This document shows, one piece after another, positions 7,050 to 14,057 of a stretch of 14,668 bases of DNA. Made by a program: the position numbers and the translations under genes. Each line of letters opens with the position of its first letter. Positions within the stretch are counted from its first letter, which is position 1. The notes beneath the pieces were generated by a model. The model was not told the origin of the DNA and did not search any database. It worked only from the letters and a program-made list of their open reading frames with translations. The stretch comes from Planctomycetia bacterium (GTDB lineage: Bacteria; Planctomycetota; Planctomycetia; Pirellulales; UBA1268). The stretch covers positions 1 to 14,668 of the forward strand of contig RFPF01000055.1 in the NCBI GenBank assembly GCA_009926295.1, written 5' to 3'.

Positions 7050-8281
7050 GCGATCGAGCGGCTCGCCGCGCCCGCCTCTTTGCGGCCGTGCTCCTCGCGG
7101 CGGCGAGCGGGTGGCCGTCGGCCCATCAGCGACCGGGGCGCGCGGAACAGCCGGCCGCATCGAGTTCGCGGGACCCTTCCGAGATCGGGCCCGCCGCCGA
7201 GCCGGTGGAGACCGTCGAGCCGCAGGAACTGGAGGCGGCGATCGGCAGGGGCGTGGCGTTCCTGCTGGGCAGCCAGCGAGCCGACGGCTCGTGGGGATCG
7301 GCCGACAACACGCGGGGAGGCGTCGACATCTACGCCCCGCCACCCGGCGCCCACCACGCGTTTCGCGGCGCCGTGACGGCGCTGTGCGTCGCGGCACTCG
7401 TCGAGTCGCTCGACACATCGCCCGCGACGACGCTCGCCATCGACCGGGGGCAGTCCTGGCTCCTCGACCATCTGCCCGACCTCAGGCGGGCGACTCCCGA
7501 CACGCTCTACAACGTCTGGGGGCATGCCTACGGCATCGAAACGCTCGCCCTGCTCCATCGACGTGCCACGGATGCCGACCTCCAGGCGAGGCTGAAGAAC
7601 TGCATCGCGAGCCAGGTCGAGCTGCTCGAGCGTTACGAGTCGGTGGATGGCGGCTGGGGTTACTACGATTTCCGGATCGGCAGCCGCAAGCCGGCCGCGA
7701 GCCCCAACAGCTTCACGACGGCCACCGTCCTCCTCGCCCTCGCCGACGCGCGCGATCTGGGCGTGGAGGTCCCGGACAAACTCATCGAACGCGGCCTGGA
7801 GTCGATCCGGCGGCAGACCAAGCCCGACCGCAGTTACATCTATGGCGAGTACCTCAAATACCGTCCGGAGCACCCGGTGAACCTTCCCGGGGGCAGCGTG
7901 GGCCGCTCGCAGGCGTGCAACGCTGCACTGCGCCGATTCGGCGACCCGACGCTCACCGACGCAGCCATCCGCACCTGGCTCGAGCGGATCGTGGCCCGCA
8001 ACGGTTGGCTCGACATGGGCCGCAAGAAGCCGATCCCTCACGAGTCATGGTTCGCCGTGGCGGGCTACTTCTTCTTCTACGGCCACTACTACGCTGCCGT
8101 GTGCCTCGACGCGTTGCCGGCGGCCGACCGGCCGGTGTTGCAGGATCAGATCGCGCGGATCGTGCTCGTGATCCAGGAGCCGAATGGCTGCTGGTGGGAC
8201 TACCCGTTCTACGACTACCACACGCAGTACGGCACGGCCTTCGCCGTGCGCACGCTCGTCCGCTGTCGCCACGGCCGATGA
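7046..8281 (+). CDS. Exported prenyltransferase/squalene-cyclase-like alpha/alpha-toroid protein
   Basis: A 411-residue protein related to the terpene-cyclase/prenyltransferase toroid fold. The N-terminus looks like a signal peptide (about 1-27: RAARRAR, hydrophobic LFAAVLLAAASG), followed by a Pro/Ala/Glu linker to about 58. QW-type repeat motifs are visible: QRADGSWG (77-84), SVDGGWGYYD (199-208) and QEPNGCWW (377-384). The DxDD acid motif of squalene-hopene cyclases was not found, and the length is well short of the 600-plus residues of true cyclases, so cyclase activity is doubtful. YHTQYGTAF (391-399) resembles the zinc-histidine region of prenyltransferase beta subunits, but the matching Asp-x-Cys is not evident. 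It starts at 7046 within ATGA of the adaptor stop, so translational coupling is likely. Fold is fairly sure; function is unknown. Confidence 0.85.
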   Translation: MSDRAARRARLFAAVLLAAASGWPSAHQRPGRAEQPAASSSRDPSEIGPAAEPVETVEPQELEAAIGRGVAFLLGSQRADGSWGSADNTRGGVDIYAPPPGAHHAFRGAVTALCVAALVESLDTSPATTLAIDRGQSWLLDHLPDLRRATPDTLYNVWGHAYGIETLALLHRRATDADLQARLKNCIASQVELLERYESVDGGWGYYDFRIGSRKPAASPNSFTTATVLLALADARDLGVEVPDKLIERGLESIRRQTKPDRSYIYGEYLKYRPEHPVNLPGGSVGRSQACNAALRRFGDPTLTDAAIRTWLERIVARNGWLDMGRKKPIPHESWFAVAGYFFFYGHYYAAVCLDALPAADRPVLQDQIARIVLVIQEPNGCWWDYPFYDYHTQYGTAFAVRTLVRCRHGR

Positions 8282-8323
8282 CTCATCGTCTGCTCACGGG
8301 CGGCTGGTAGAGTGTCGGACGCC

Positions 8324-9745
8324 ATGACCCGCAGCCTCGATCCAGCAGCCGAACGTGCGCTCTCCGTAAACCTCGACGGCTCGGTCTACGGCACGTTCGC
8401 CGAGATCGGAGCCGGACAGGAGGTGGCCCGCTGGTTCTTCGCCGTGGGCGGCGCGGCCGGATCGGTCGCCAAGACCATGTCTGCCTACGACATGACGGTG
8501 AGCGACGCCATCTACGGGAAGGCGGGACGGTACGTCTCTCGTGAACGGGTCGAGGAGATGCTCGACCACGAGTTTTCCCTCCTGCGCGAGCGGCTCGACA
8601 CCACACGGGGCGATCGCACCCGTTTCTTCGCGTTCGCCGACACCGCCGCGGCGCGGTCGTACGCCGGCGGCAACGAGTGCCACGCCTGGATGGGCGTGAG
8701 GTTCCAGCACGCCTTCCGTGCGGAGCCGAGCGACGTGGTCGTGCACGTGCGGATGCTCGACGGGACCAACTCCGGCCAGCAGGAGGCGCTCGGCCGGCTC
8801 GGAGTGAACGTGCTGCACGCGGTGCTCAATCGCTTCCGCGATCCGAAGGCGATGATCGAGACGTTCCTCGACGACATCGCCCGCTCACGTCTCGAGATCG
8901 ACTGGGTCGCCGTCGACGGGCCGGCCTTTCCCGGCGTCGACAGCCGGCTCCTCGCACTCCACCTGGTGCGCAGCGGCTTCACGCAGGCGATCCTCTTCGA
9001 CGCCCGTGGCGCGCCGGCGTTGGCGTCGGAGGCGCTGCGGCACTCCCACGTGCTCGTCGAACGCGGGCGGTTCGCTCCCGTCACGAGGCTCAACCTCGAG
9101 ATGCTCTCGGCCGCACGGGCTGATTGGATGGCGGGCGAAGGGCCGCCGCAGGGCGCCGAGAGCCCGCATGAAATCCGCGAAATCCATGACGTCATGGAGA
9201 TCACCATGAACAACCTCCGCGACCGCGGTCAGGCCGAGGACGCCGACTTTCTCGCCCGGGTCGACCTGTTGTCGGCCGTGGGCAAAATGGTGCTGGTGAC
9301 CGACATCGGACTGTTTCACGACCTCGGCGAGTATCTCGCCGCCAGGCACGTCGAGCGGATCGGTCTCGTCCTCGGCGTGCCGCTCCTGCGTGAACTGTTC
9401 AACGACGCTCACTATCGGCAACTGCCCGGCGGCATCCTCGAGGCCTTCGGTCGGCTGTTCACGAAGGCGGTGCGGCTCTACGTCCAGCCCACGCGGGACG
9501 CCGTCGATGGCCGCGTCGTCTCGGCTGATTCCCTGCAGGTGTCGCCGCACCACGCCCACCTGCTCGAGCACCTTCGCACCAACGGCCTCGTCCGGCCACT
9601 CCCCTGCGACCCCGGGACGCTCCGCACCTACTCCAGCGAGGACGTTCGCACCCGGATCTGCTCGGGCGACCCCTCGTGGCGGGACCTCGTGGCCCCCGAC
9701 GTCGCCGCGTTGATCGACCGCCACGGTTACTTCGGCAGGTGCTAG
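8324..9745 (+). CDS. Conserved protein of unknown function (GAGQEVARWFF family)
   Basis: A 473-residue soluble-looking protein without signal peptide or clear membrane segment. The N-terminal block is very distinctive: NLDGSVYGTFAEIGAGQEVA followed by RWFFAVGGAAGSVAKTMSAYDM (about residues 16-57). Other strong blocks are NECHAWMGVRFQ, VVVHVRMLDGTNSGQQEALG, LALHLVRSGFTQAILFDARG and the C-terminal GDPSWRDLVAPDVAALI. I recall near full-length relatives in cyanobacteria, acidobacteria and other groups, carrying inconsistent database labels such as TonB-dependent receptor or nucleotide adenylyltransferase. No beta-barrel, plug or HxGH motif is visible here, so I assign no function. Start choice: ATG 8324 gives MTRSLDPAAERALS, which matches how relatives begin; a GTG at 8312 would add four residues. 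It follows the toroid gene by 42 bases and overlaps deoA tail-to-tail by four. Confidence 0.88.
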   Translation: MTRSLDPAAERALSVNLDGSVYGTFAEIGAGQEVARWFFAVGGAAGSVAKTMSAYDMTVSDAIYGKAGRYVSRERVEEMLDHEFSLLRERLDTTRGDRTRFFAFADTAAARSYAGGNECHAWMGVRFQHAFRAEPSDVVVHVRMLDGTNSGQQEALGRLGVNVLHAVLNRFRDPKAMIETFLDDIARSRLEIDWVAVDGPAFPGVDSRLLALHLVRSGFTQAILFDARGAPALASEALRHSHVLVERGRFAPVTRLNLEMLSAARADWMAGEGPPQGAESPHEIREIHDVMEITMNNLRDRGQAEDADFLARVDLLSAVGKMVLVTDIGLFHDLGEYLAARHVERIGLVLGVPLLRELFNDAHYRQLPGGILEAFGRLFTKAVRLYVQPTRDAVDGRVVSADSLQVSPHHAHLLEHLRTNGLVRPLPCDPGTLRTYSSEDVRTRICSGDPSWRDLVAPDVAALIDRHGYFGRC

Positions 9746-11031
9746 GAGGGCACGGGCGGCGTGGGGCCGATCTCGCAGGCTTCCCGCAGAAGATCGAGCG
9801 CGGCCGGGAGGCGATCGGCGTGGGCGGGATGAACGTGGATTTCAGCGACGACGTCGCCCGCCTGCACCTCGTCGCCGAGGGTGCGCACGAGCACGATGCC
9901 GGCCGCCGGGTCGATCCGTGCGGCCACGGTCTGACGGCCGGCGCCCAGGAGCATCGAGGCCTGCCCGATCGGCCAGGCCCGCAACCGCGTGATGAACCCG
10001 GCGCACCCGGCGCGGAACAGCGACACGTCGGCCGCCCGCGGGAGCACGGCCTCCGGATCATCGCACACGCGGGGGTCCCCGCCCTGGGCCGCGATGACCC
10101 GCCGCAGACGCTCGAGGGCGGAGCCGTCGGCGATCGCCCGGCGGCAGCGGTCGCGGGCCGCGTCGAGATTCGCCGCGACTCCCCCGAGAAGGAGCATCTC
10201 CGCGGCAAGTTCCAGCGACACCTCCATCAGGTCGGCGGGCCCTCCGCCCCGGAGGCAATCGATCGACTCCCGCACCTCGAGGGCGTTGCCGACGGTGCGG
10301 CCGAGCGGCTCGTCCATCCGCGTGAGCAGCGCCTGCACGGGCTTGCCGAGCGCCCGGCCGATTCCCGTCATGCTCGCCGCGAGCGACCGGGCGTCCTCCT
10401 CCCGGGTCATGAAGGCGCCCGCTCCACACTTCACGTCGAGCACGAGCGAGTCGATACCCTCCGCGAGCTTTTTGGAAAGGATCGACGCGGTGATGAGCGG
10501 GATCGACTCCACCGTGGCCGTCGCGTCGCGCAGGGCGTAGAGCACGCGGTCGGCGGGTGCGATTTCCGCGGTCTGCCCGCAGAGGACGAGGCCGCACGTG
10601 CGGGCGATGCGTCGGTAGGTCGGAAGGTCGAGGTCGACGGTGAACCCGGGAATGCTCTCGAGCTTGTCGAGCGTGCCGCCGGTATGGCCGAGCCCGCGGC
10701 CGGAGACCATGGGAACCGTGACGCCACAGGCCGCGGCCACCGGCGCGAGGATGAGGCTCGTCTTGTCGCCCACGCCGCCCGTCGAGTGCTTGTCGACCTT
10801 CGGGCCCGGGATGTCGCCGAGGTCGACGACGGAGCCTGAGTGGAGCATGGCGTCGACGAGGGCCGCGGTCTCGTCGGGCTGCATCCCTCGCCACACGACC
10901 GCCATCAGCAGGGCCGCCCACTGGTAGTCGGGCACGGTCCCGGTGGCGATGCCCTCCACGAGAAAGCCGATTTCCGCCGCCGTGAAGCTGCCACCGTCGC
11001 GCTTCTTCCTGATCAGGTCGACGGCACGCAT
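9742..11031 (-). CDS. deoA: Thymidine/pyrimidine-nucleoside phosphorylase
   Basis: A 429-residue cytosolic enzyme that reversibly cleaves thymidine, deoxyuridine or uridine with phosphate to the base and (deoxy)ribose-1-phosphate. The N-terminal helical domain (about 1-65) is followed by the phosphate-binding KHSTGGVGDK (81-90) and the family signature SGRGLGHTGGTLDKLE (110-125). Base-contacting residues are Arg168 (YALRD) and Ser183/Lys187 (TASILSKK), then DVKCGAGAFM (199-208). Length fits the family (430-440). It lies 27 bases downstream of upp on the same strand, so the two are probably one operon. The start is ATG with GGAG nine bases upstream. Its TAG stop shares CTAG with the TAG of the convergent unknown gene. 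Whether it is a strict thymidine phosphorylase (deoA) or the broader pyrimidine enzyme (pdp) cannot be decided by eye; cdd and upp nearby favour uridine use. Confidence 0.95.
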   Translation of the reverse strand: MRAVDLIRKKRDGGSFTAAEIGFLVEGIATGTVPDYQWAALLMAVVWRGMQPDETAALVDAMLHSGSVVDLGDIPGPKVDKHSTGGVGDKTSLILAPVAAACGVTVPMVSGRGLGHTGGTLDKLESIPGFTVDLDLPTYRRIARTCGLVLCGQTAEIAPADRVLYALRDATATVESIPLITASILSKKLAEGIDSLVLDVKCGAGAFMTREEDARSLAASMTGIGRALGKPVQALLTRMDEPLGRTVGNALEVRESIDCLRGGGPADLMEVSLELAAEMLLLGGVAANLDAARDRCRRAIADGSALERLRRVIAAQGGDPRVCDDPEAVLPRAADVSLFRAGCAGFITRLRAWPIGQASMLLGAGRQTVAARIDPAAGIVLVRTLGDEVQAGDVVAEIHVHPAHADRLPAALDLLREACEIGPTPPVPS

Positions 11032-11058
11032 GGGGGGATGCTCCGCGCGGCGGTCCGC

Positions 11059-11697
11059 TCAACCGGCCTCGGGCGACGTGCCGAATTGGCGGTCACCGGC
11101 GTCGCCGAGGCCGGGCACGATGAACCCGACGTCGTTGAGGCCCTCGTCGAGAGCGGCCACGTGGATCGCCACGCCGGGCATGCCGCGCTCGAGCGTCGCG
11201 ACGCCCTGCGGCGAAGCGATCAGCGCCACGAACACGACCCGCGGGATGCCCGCATCCCGCAGAATTTCACAGGTTCGCACGGCCGAGCCGCCGGTGGCGA
11301 GCATCGGATCGACGACGATCGCGAGCGTCGCGCCGCAGTTGCTCGGAAGTTTGTTGTAATATTCCTGCGGCTTGAGCGTGTGCTCGTCGCGGTACAGGCC
11401 GATGTGCCAGACCTCTGCATCGGGAATGATTTCCAGCAGCCCGTCCGCCATGCCGAGGCCGGCCCGCAGGATCGGCACGATCGCGATCCGGTCGGCGAGT
11501 CGCCGGCCCCGCGCCTCCGACAGCGGCGTCCGCTGCGTCACGTCGGCCGTGGGCAGGGAGGCGGTCGCCTCGTAGGCGAGGAGCCGCGTCAGTTGCCGCA
11601 CCACGCGGCGAAAGGCCGGTGGCTCGGTGGCCGGATCGCGGAGCGCGAGCATGTGATGCGCGACGAGCGGATGCGTCGAGACATGCAGGTTCGCCAT
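11059..11697 (-). CDS. upp: Uracil phosphoribosyltransferase
   Basis: A 212-residue cytosolic enzyme making UMP and pyrophosphate from uracil and PRPP. Seen: IVPILRAGLGM (73-83), the Pro-Gln-Glu-Tyr-Tyr loop (KPQEYYNKLP, 109-118), the PRPP-binding VVDPMLATGGSA (128-139), and the uracil-binding C-terminus GFIVPGLGDAGDRQFGT (191-207). Length matches the usual 208-210. Start choice: ATG 11697 opens MANLHVSTHPLVAHHM, the standard N-terminus. The open frame running back to 11802 crosses the promoter and would add 35 unrelated residues. The Shine-Dalgarno site is weak. It is first gene of a upp-deoA operon, read divergently from cdd, and closes the cytidine-uridine-uracil-UMP salvage route. Confidence 0.96.
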   Translation of the reverse strand: MANLHVSTHPLVAHHMLALRDPATEPPAFRRVVRQLTRLLAYEATASLPTADVTQRTPLSEARGRRLADRIAIVPILRAGLGMADGLLEIIPDAEVWHIGLYRDEHTLKPQEYYNKLPSNCGATLAIVVDPMLATGGSAVRTCEILRDAGIPRVVFVALIASPQGVATLERGMPGVAIHVAALDEGLNDVGFIVPGLGDAGDRQFGTSPEAG

Positions 11698-11721
11698 CGC
11701 TCGTGCCGTCCATCCGGGGCC

Positions 11722-11750
11722 TTGAATCCGTCGGCGGCAGATCATATCCC
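11722..11750 (+). promoter_or_regulatory. Weak candidate promoter of cdd, overlapping the upp -10 box
   Basis: TTGAAT (11722-11727) and TATCCC (11745-11750) are 17 bases apart on the plus strand. The -35 is good, while the -10 keeps only TAT. If real, its -10 shares bases with the upp -10 on the other strand, so RNA polymerase could occupy only one at a time. Confidence 0.25.
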
Positions 11751-11768
11751 TTTCAGGTGCGTTGTCGA
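11741..11768 (-). promoter_or_regulatory. Sigma70-like promoter of upp-deoA
   Basis: On the minus strand TCGACA (11768-11763, five of six match) is followed after 16 bases by TATGAT (11746-11741, five of six match). Transcription would begin near 11734, about 37 bases before the upp start. It is the best promoter match in the window and the most AT-rich spot of the 103-base gap. Confidence 0.6.
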
Positions 11769-11800
11769 ACCACTTCCCGGTCAAGCGGAGACCCTTCGCC

Positions 11801-12205
11801 ATGGCGACCCCTTCCGACGACGACCTTGTGGCAGCGGCGCGGGAGGCCGCAGCTCGGGCCTATTCCCCCTATTCAGGCTGGCGTGTCGGTGCGGCCGTGG
11901 TATTCGTGGAAGCCCCCGGCCCGTTCGCGGGCGCGAACGTGGAGAACGGCTCCTACGGGCTGACGATCTGTGCCGAGCGGGTGGCCATCTTCGGCGGCGT
12001 GGTGGCCGGCGGCCGGCGGCTGGAGCGCGTCGTGCTCGCCTGCCGCGACTCCGCCGGCCACGCGGTGGCGAAGGTCGCCCCCTGTGGGGCGTGCCTGCAG
12101 GTGATGGCTGAATTCGGCGGACCGGATACGAGGGTCGTGATCGACGGCCGCGGCACGTTCCGGCTCGCCGACTTCCTTCCCCTTCCGTTCGAGTTCACCC
12201 GGTAG
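11801..12205 (+). CDS. cdd: Cytidine deaminase
   Basis: A 134-residue cytosolic zinc enzyme converting cytidine and deoxycytidine to uridine and deoxyuridine. It has the small tetrameric-type length (about 130-135). The N-terminal YSPYSGWRVGAAV (21-33) is followed by the substrate-binding NVENGSYGLTICAERVAI (46-63). Cys57 is a zinc ligand and Glu59 the catalytic acid/base. PCGACLQVMAEF (94-105) gives the other two zinc cysteines, Cys95 and Cys98. A three-cysteine zinc site is normal for this type. Start choice: ATG 11801 with GGAG ten bases upstream; an upstream in-frame TTG at 11762 would run into the promoter region. It is divergent from upp-deoA and convergent with the kinase (24-base gap). 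Its product uridine is the substrate of the neighbouring phosphorylase. Confidence 0.96.
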   Translation: MATPSDDDLVAAAREAAARAYSPYSGWRVGAAVVFVEAPGPFAGANVENGSYGLTICAERVAIFGGVVAGGRRLERVVLACRDSAGHAVAKVAPCGACLQVMAEFGGPDTRVVIDGRGTFRLADFLPLPFEFTR

Positions 12206-12229
12206 CCCGGGCTGCACCGCGGCTCTCGA

Positions 12230-14023
12230 TCACTCGGACCGCAGCCGCTGGCGAAAATATTTGTAGCCGGGCACGAAGAAGCACGCGGCACTCACGAGGC
12301 CGAAGATCACGTGCTGGTAGTAGGGCAGCAGGCACATTACCAGCGATGTCGCGAAGAGCACCGCAGCCTGCACGTAGAAAGCGCCCGACAGGATTCCAGC
12401 CTTCGCGAAGAACACCGTTCCGGCCAGGAGCGCCAGCACCGGCGAGAGGGTGAGCACGTCGAGGTGCAGGAGCGCCTCGACCCAGAAGAGCATGACGCTC
12501 GCGATCACGCTCCCGCCCCAGACGTGGGCGATCTGCCGCTCGACCGCCGTCACAGGACCCGTGCGGTGTCGCAGCGCCCAGAAGATCGGAGCCCAGAGGG
12601 CGAGTCCACCACCCCACAGAACCGTGTACGGCCAGCGGGTGGTGACGCCCTGCCAGGCGAGCACGTCGGTCGTGACCGAGAGCGAGAGGATCACCACGGA
12701 GTGCCACATCCAGAGCAGGCCCCAGTTCTCGAGCACGACGGCGTGATGGGTCTCACGGAAGATGCGCGCCGCGACGTCGGCGAGTCCGCCGCGGCGGGCC
12801 GCGATCGTCTCGCCGGCGAGGAACGCCCGCAGGTCGGCCGCGAGCCCCCCGGCCGAGGCGTACCTGAGTTCCGGGGGCTTCTGCAGGCTTTTCAGGGAGA
12901 TCATCTCGAGGTCGCGGTCGACGCCGGCCGCCACGGTGCGCGGCGCCGGGGGGTCGGTCTCGAGCACGGCCAGCAGCGTGTCCATGGGGCTCGCCGCCTC
13001 GAACGGCGGCCGCCCGGTGAGCATCTGGTAGAGGATGGCGCCGAGGCTCCACACGTCGCTCGCAGGGCCGACCTCGCCGCGGCTGCCCGCCGCCTGTTCG
13101 GGCGACATGTAGCACGGCGTGCCGAGGATCGCGCCTGTGTGCGTCACCGACTGGTCGCCACCGATCCGCTTCGCGAGGCCGAAATCGGAGACGTGCGGGC
13201 GTCCCGCCGTGTCGATCAGGATGTTCGACGGCTTCAGGTCACGGTGGAGCACGCCGCGGTCGTGCGCCGCCTGTACCGCGTCGGCCACGCGGGCGAGGAG
13301 CGCGGCCCCCTCCCGCAGCGGAAGGTGCCCGGCGGCGAGTTGCTTCGCGAGCGTCGTCCCCTCGACGTACCGCATGCTGTAGAACGGCAGGCCGTCGATT
13401 TCGCCCACTTCGAAGATCGAGACGATCCCGGGATGGTCGAGCCGCGCGGCCGCCTCCGCCTCGCTGCGAAAGCGGGCGAGATCGCCGCGGCTGGCGAGGT
13501 CGCGCCGCAACAGCATCTTGATCGCCACCGTCCGACCGAGGCTGCGCTGGTTGGCCCGGTACACGACGCCCATTCCACCGCGGCCGATCTCTTCGATGAG
13601 CTCGTAGTCGCCGAACGTCGCCGGCAACGATGTGACGCCCGGCACGAACCGGGGCGGAATCGGCCGGGCTGCCTCGTTCACGACCACCTCGGGATCGGCG
13701 GATGCATGTCCGCCGCCGCGGCGCTCGAACACGGTGGACTGCTCGGCCACAGCCTCCGTCACGAGCATCGTGGCGAAAAGCTCGCGCAGGTGGGCGGCGA
13801 GGTCGGGGTTCGATGAGGCGAGCCGCTCGAGCCTGTCCTGGGCCGATCCCGCGGGGCCTTCGGAGAGCTCCTCGACCAACGCGGCCAGCCGCTCCTCCTG
13901 CGCCGCGCCGAGCGGGGTGGCCACCGCGAGGCGGCTGCCCCCGGAATTCGAGGCGAACTGCTGATGGGTCTGGTGCGTCATGTGCGTCATCGGCCCGGCC
14001 GATCGGAACTCGATCACTCCCAT
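12230..14023 (-). CDS. Transmembrane Ser/Thr protein kinase with C-terminal multi-pass domain
   Basis: A 597-residue Hanks-type kinase. An N-terminal helical region (about 40-95, with NPDLAAHLRELFATMLVTEA) is of the kind seen in sigma-factor-linked planctomycete kinases. The kinase domain spans about 140-405: Gly loop GRGGMGVVY (147-155), Lys169 (AIK), HRDLKPSN (260-267), DFG (280-282), TPCYMSPEQ (302-310) and SDVWSLG (322-328). All catalytic residues are present, so it should be active. From about 435 to 590 there are roughly six hydrophobic helices and no PASTA, WD40 or TPR domain. It starts 34 bases after the sigma-factor stop, probably the same operon. The start is uncertain: ATG 14023 has no Shine-Dalgarno site; in-frame ATGs at 13990 and 13981 lie in a 9-base tandem repeat. 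What the membrane part senses is unknown. Confidence 0.93.
   Translation of the reverse strand: MGVIEFRSAGPMTHMTHQTHQQFASNSGGSRLAVATPLGAAQEERLAALVEELSEGPAGSAQDRLERLASSNPDLAAHLRELFATMLVTEAVAEQSTVFERRGGGHASADPEVVVNEAARPIPPRFVPGVTSLPATFGDYELIEEIGRGGMGVVYRANQRSLGRTVAIKMLLRRDLASRGDLARFRSEAEAAARLDHPGIVSIFEVGEIDGLPFYSMRYVEGTTLAKQLAAGHLPLREGAALLARVADAVQAAHDRGVLHRDLKPSNILIDTAGRPHVSDFGLAKRIGGDQSVTHTGAILGTPCYMSPEQAAGSRGEVGPASDVWSLGAILYQMLTGRPPFEAASPMDTLLAVLETDPPAPRTVAAGVDRDLEMISLKSLQKPPELRYASAGGLAADLRAFLAGETIAARRGGLADVAARIFRETHHAVVLENWGLLWMWHSVVILSLSVTTDVLAWQGVTTRWPYTVLWGGGLALWAPIFWALRHRTGPVTAVERQIAHVWGGSVIASVMLFWVEALLHLDVLTLSPVLALLAGTVFFAKAGILSGAFYVQAAVLFATSLVMCLLPYYQHVIFGLVSAACFFVPGYKYFRQRLRSE
13973..13990 (-). 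repeat. 9-base tandem repeat with two alternative kinase start codons
   Basis: ATGACGCAC occurs twice in a row on the minus strand, coding Met-Thr-His-Met-Thr-His near the kinase N-terminus. Each copy supplies an in-frame ATG, which blurs the true start. Confidence 0.85.
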
Positions 14024-14057
14024 GGTAGGCGCCGCGCTGCGTCCGGGAGGACGCGTT

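Noticed and set aside
8308..8313. TGGTAGAGT just before the unknown gene as an extended -10 promoter
   Set aside because: There is no -35 at the right distance, and it would leave a leader of only about four bases; chance cannot be excluded.
11698..11802. Longer upp start at 11802
   Set aside because: It adds 35 residues absent from the family and covers the likely upp promoter.
10840..12111. Long plus-strand open frame across upp and the upp/cdd gap
   Set aside because: Low-complexity Arg/His/Gly-rich shadow of upp and cdd. It crosses the promoter region and matches no family.
12311..13816. A 501-codon plus-strand open frame opposite the kinase
   Set aside because: It is opposite all the kinase motifs and has shadow-like composition (Arg, His, Glu, Gly).
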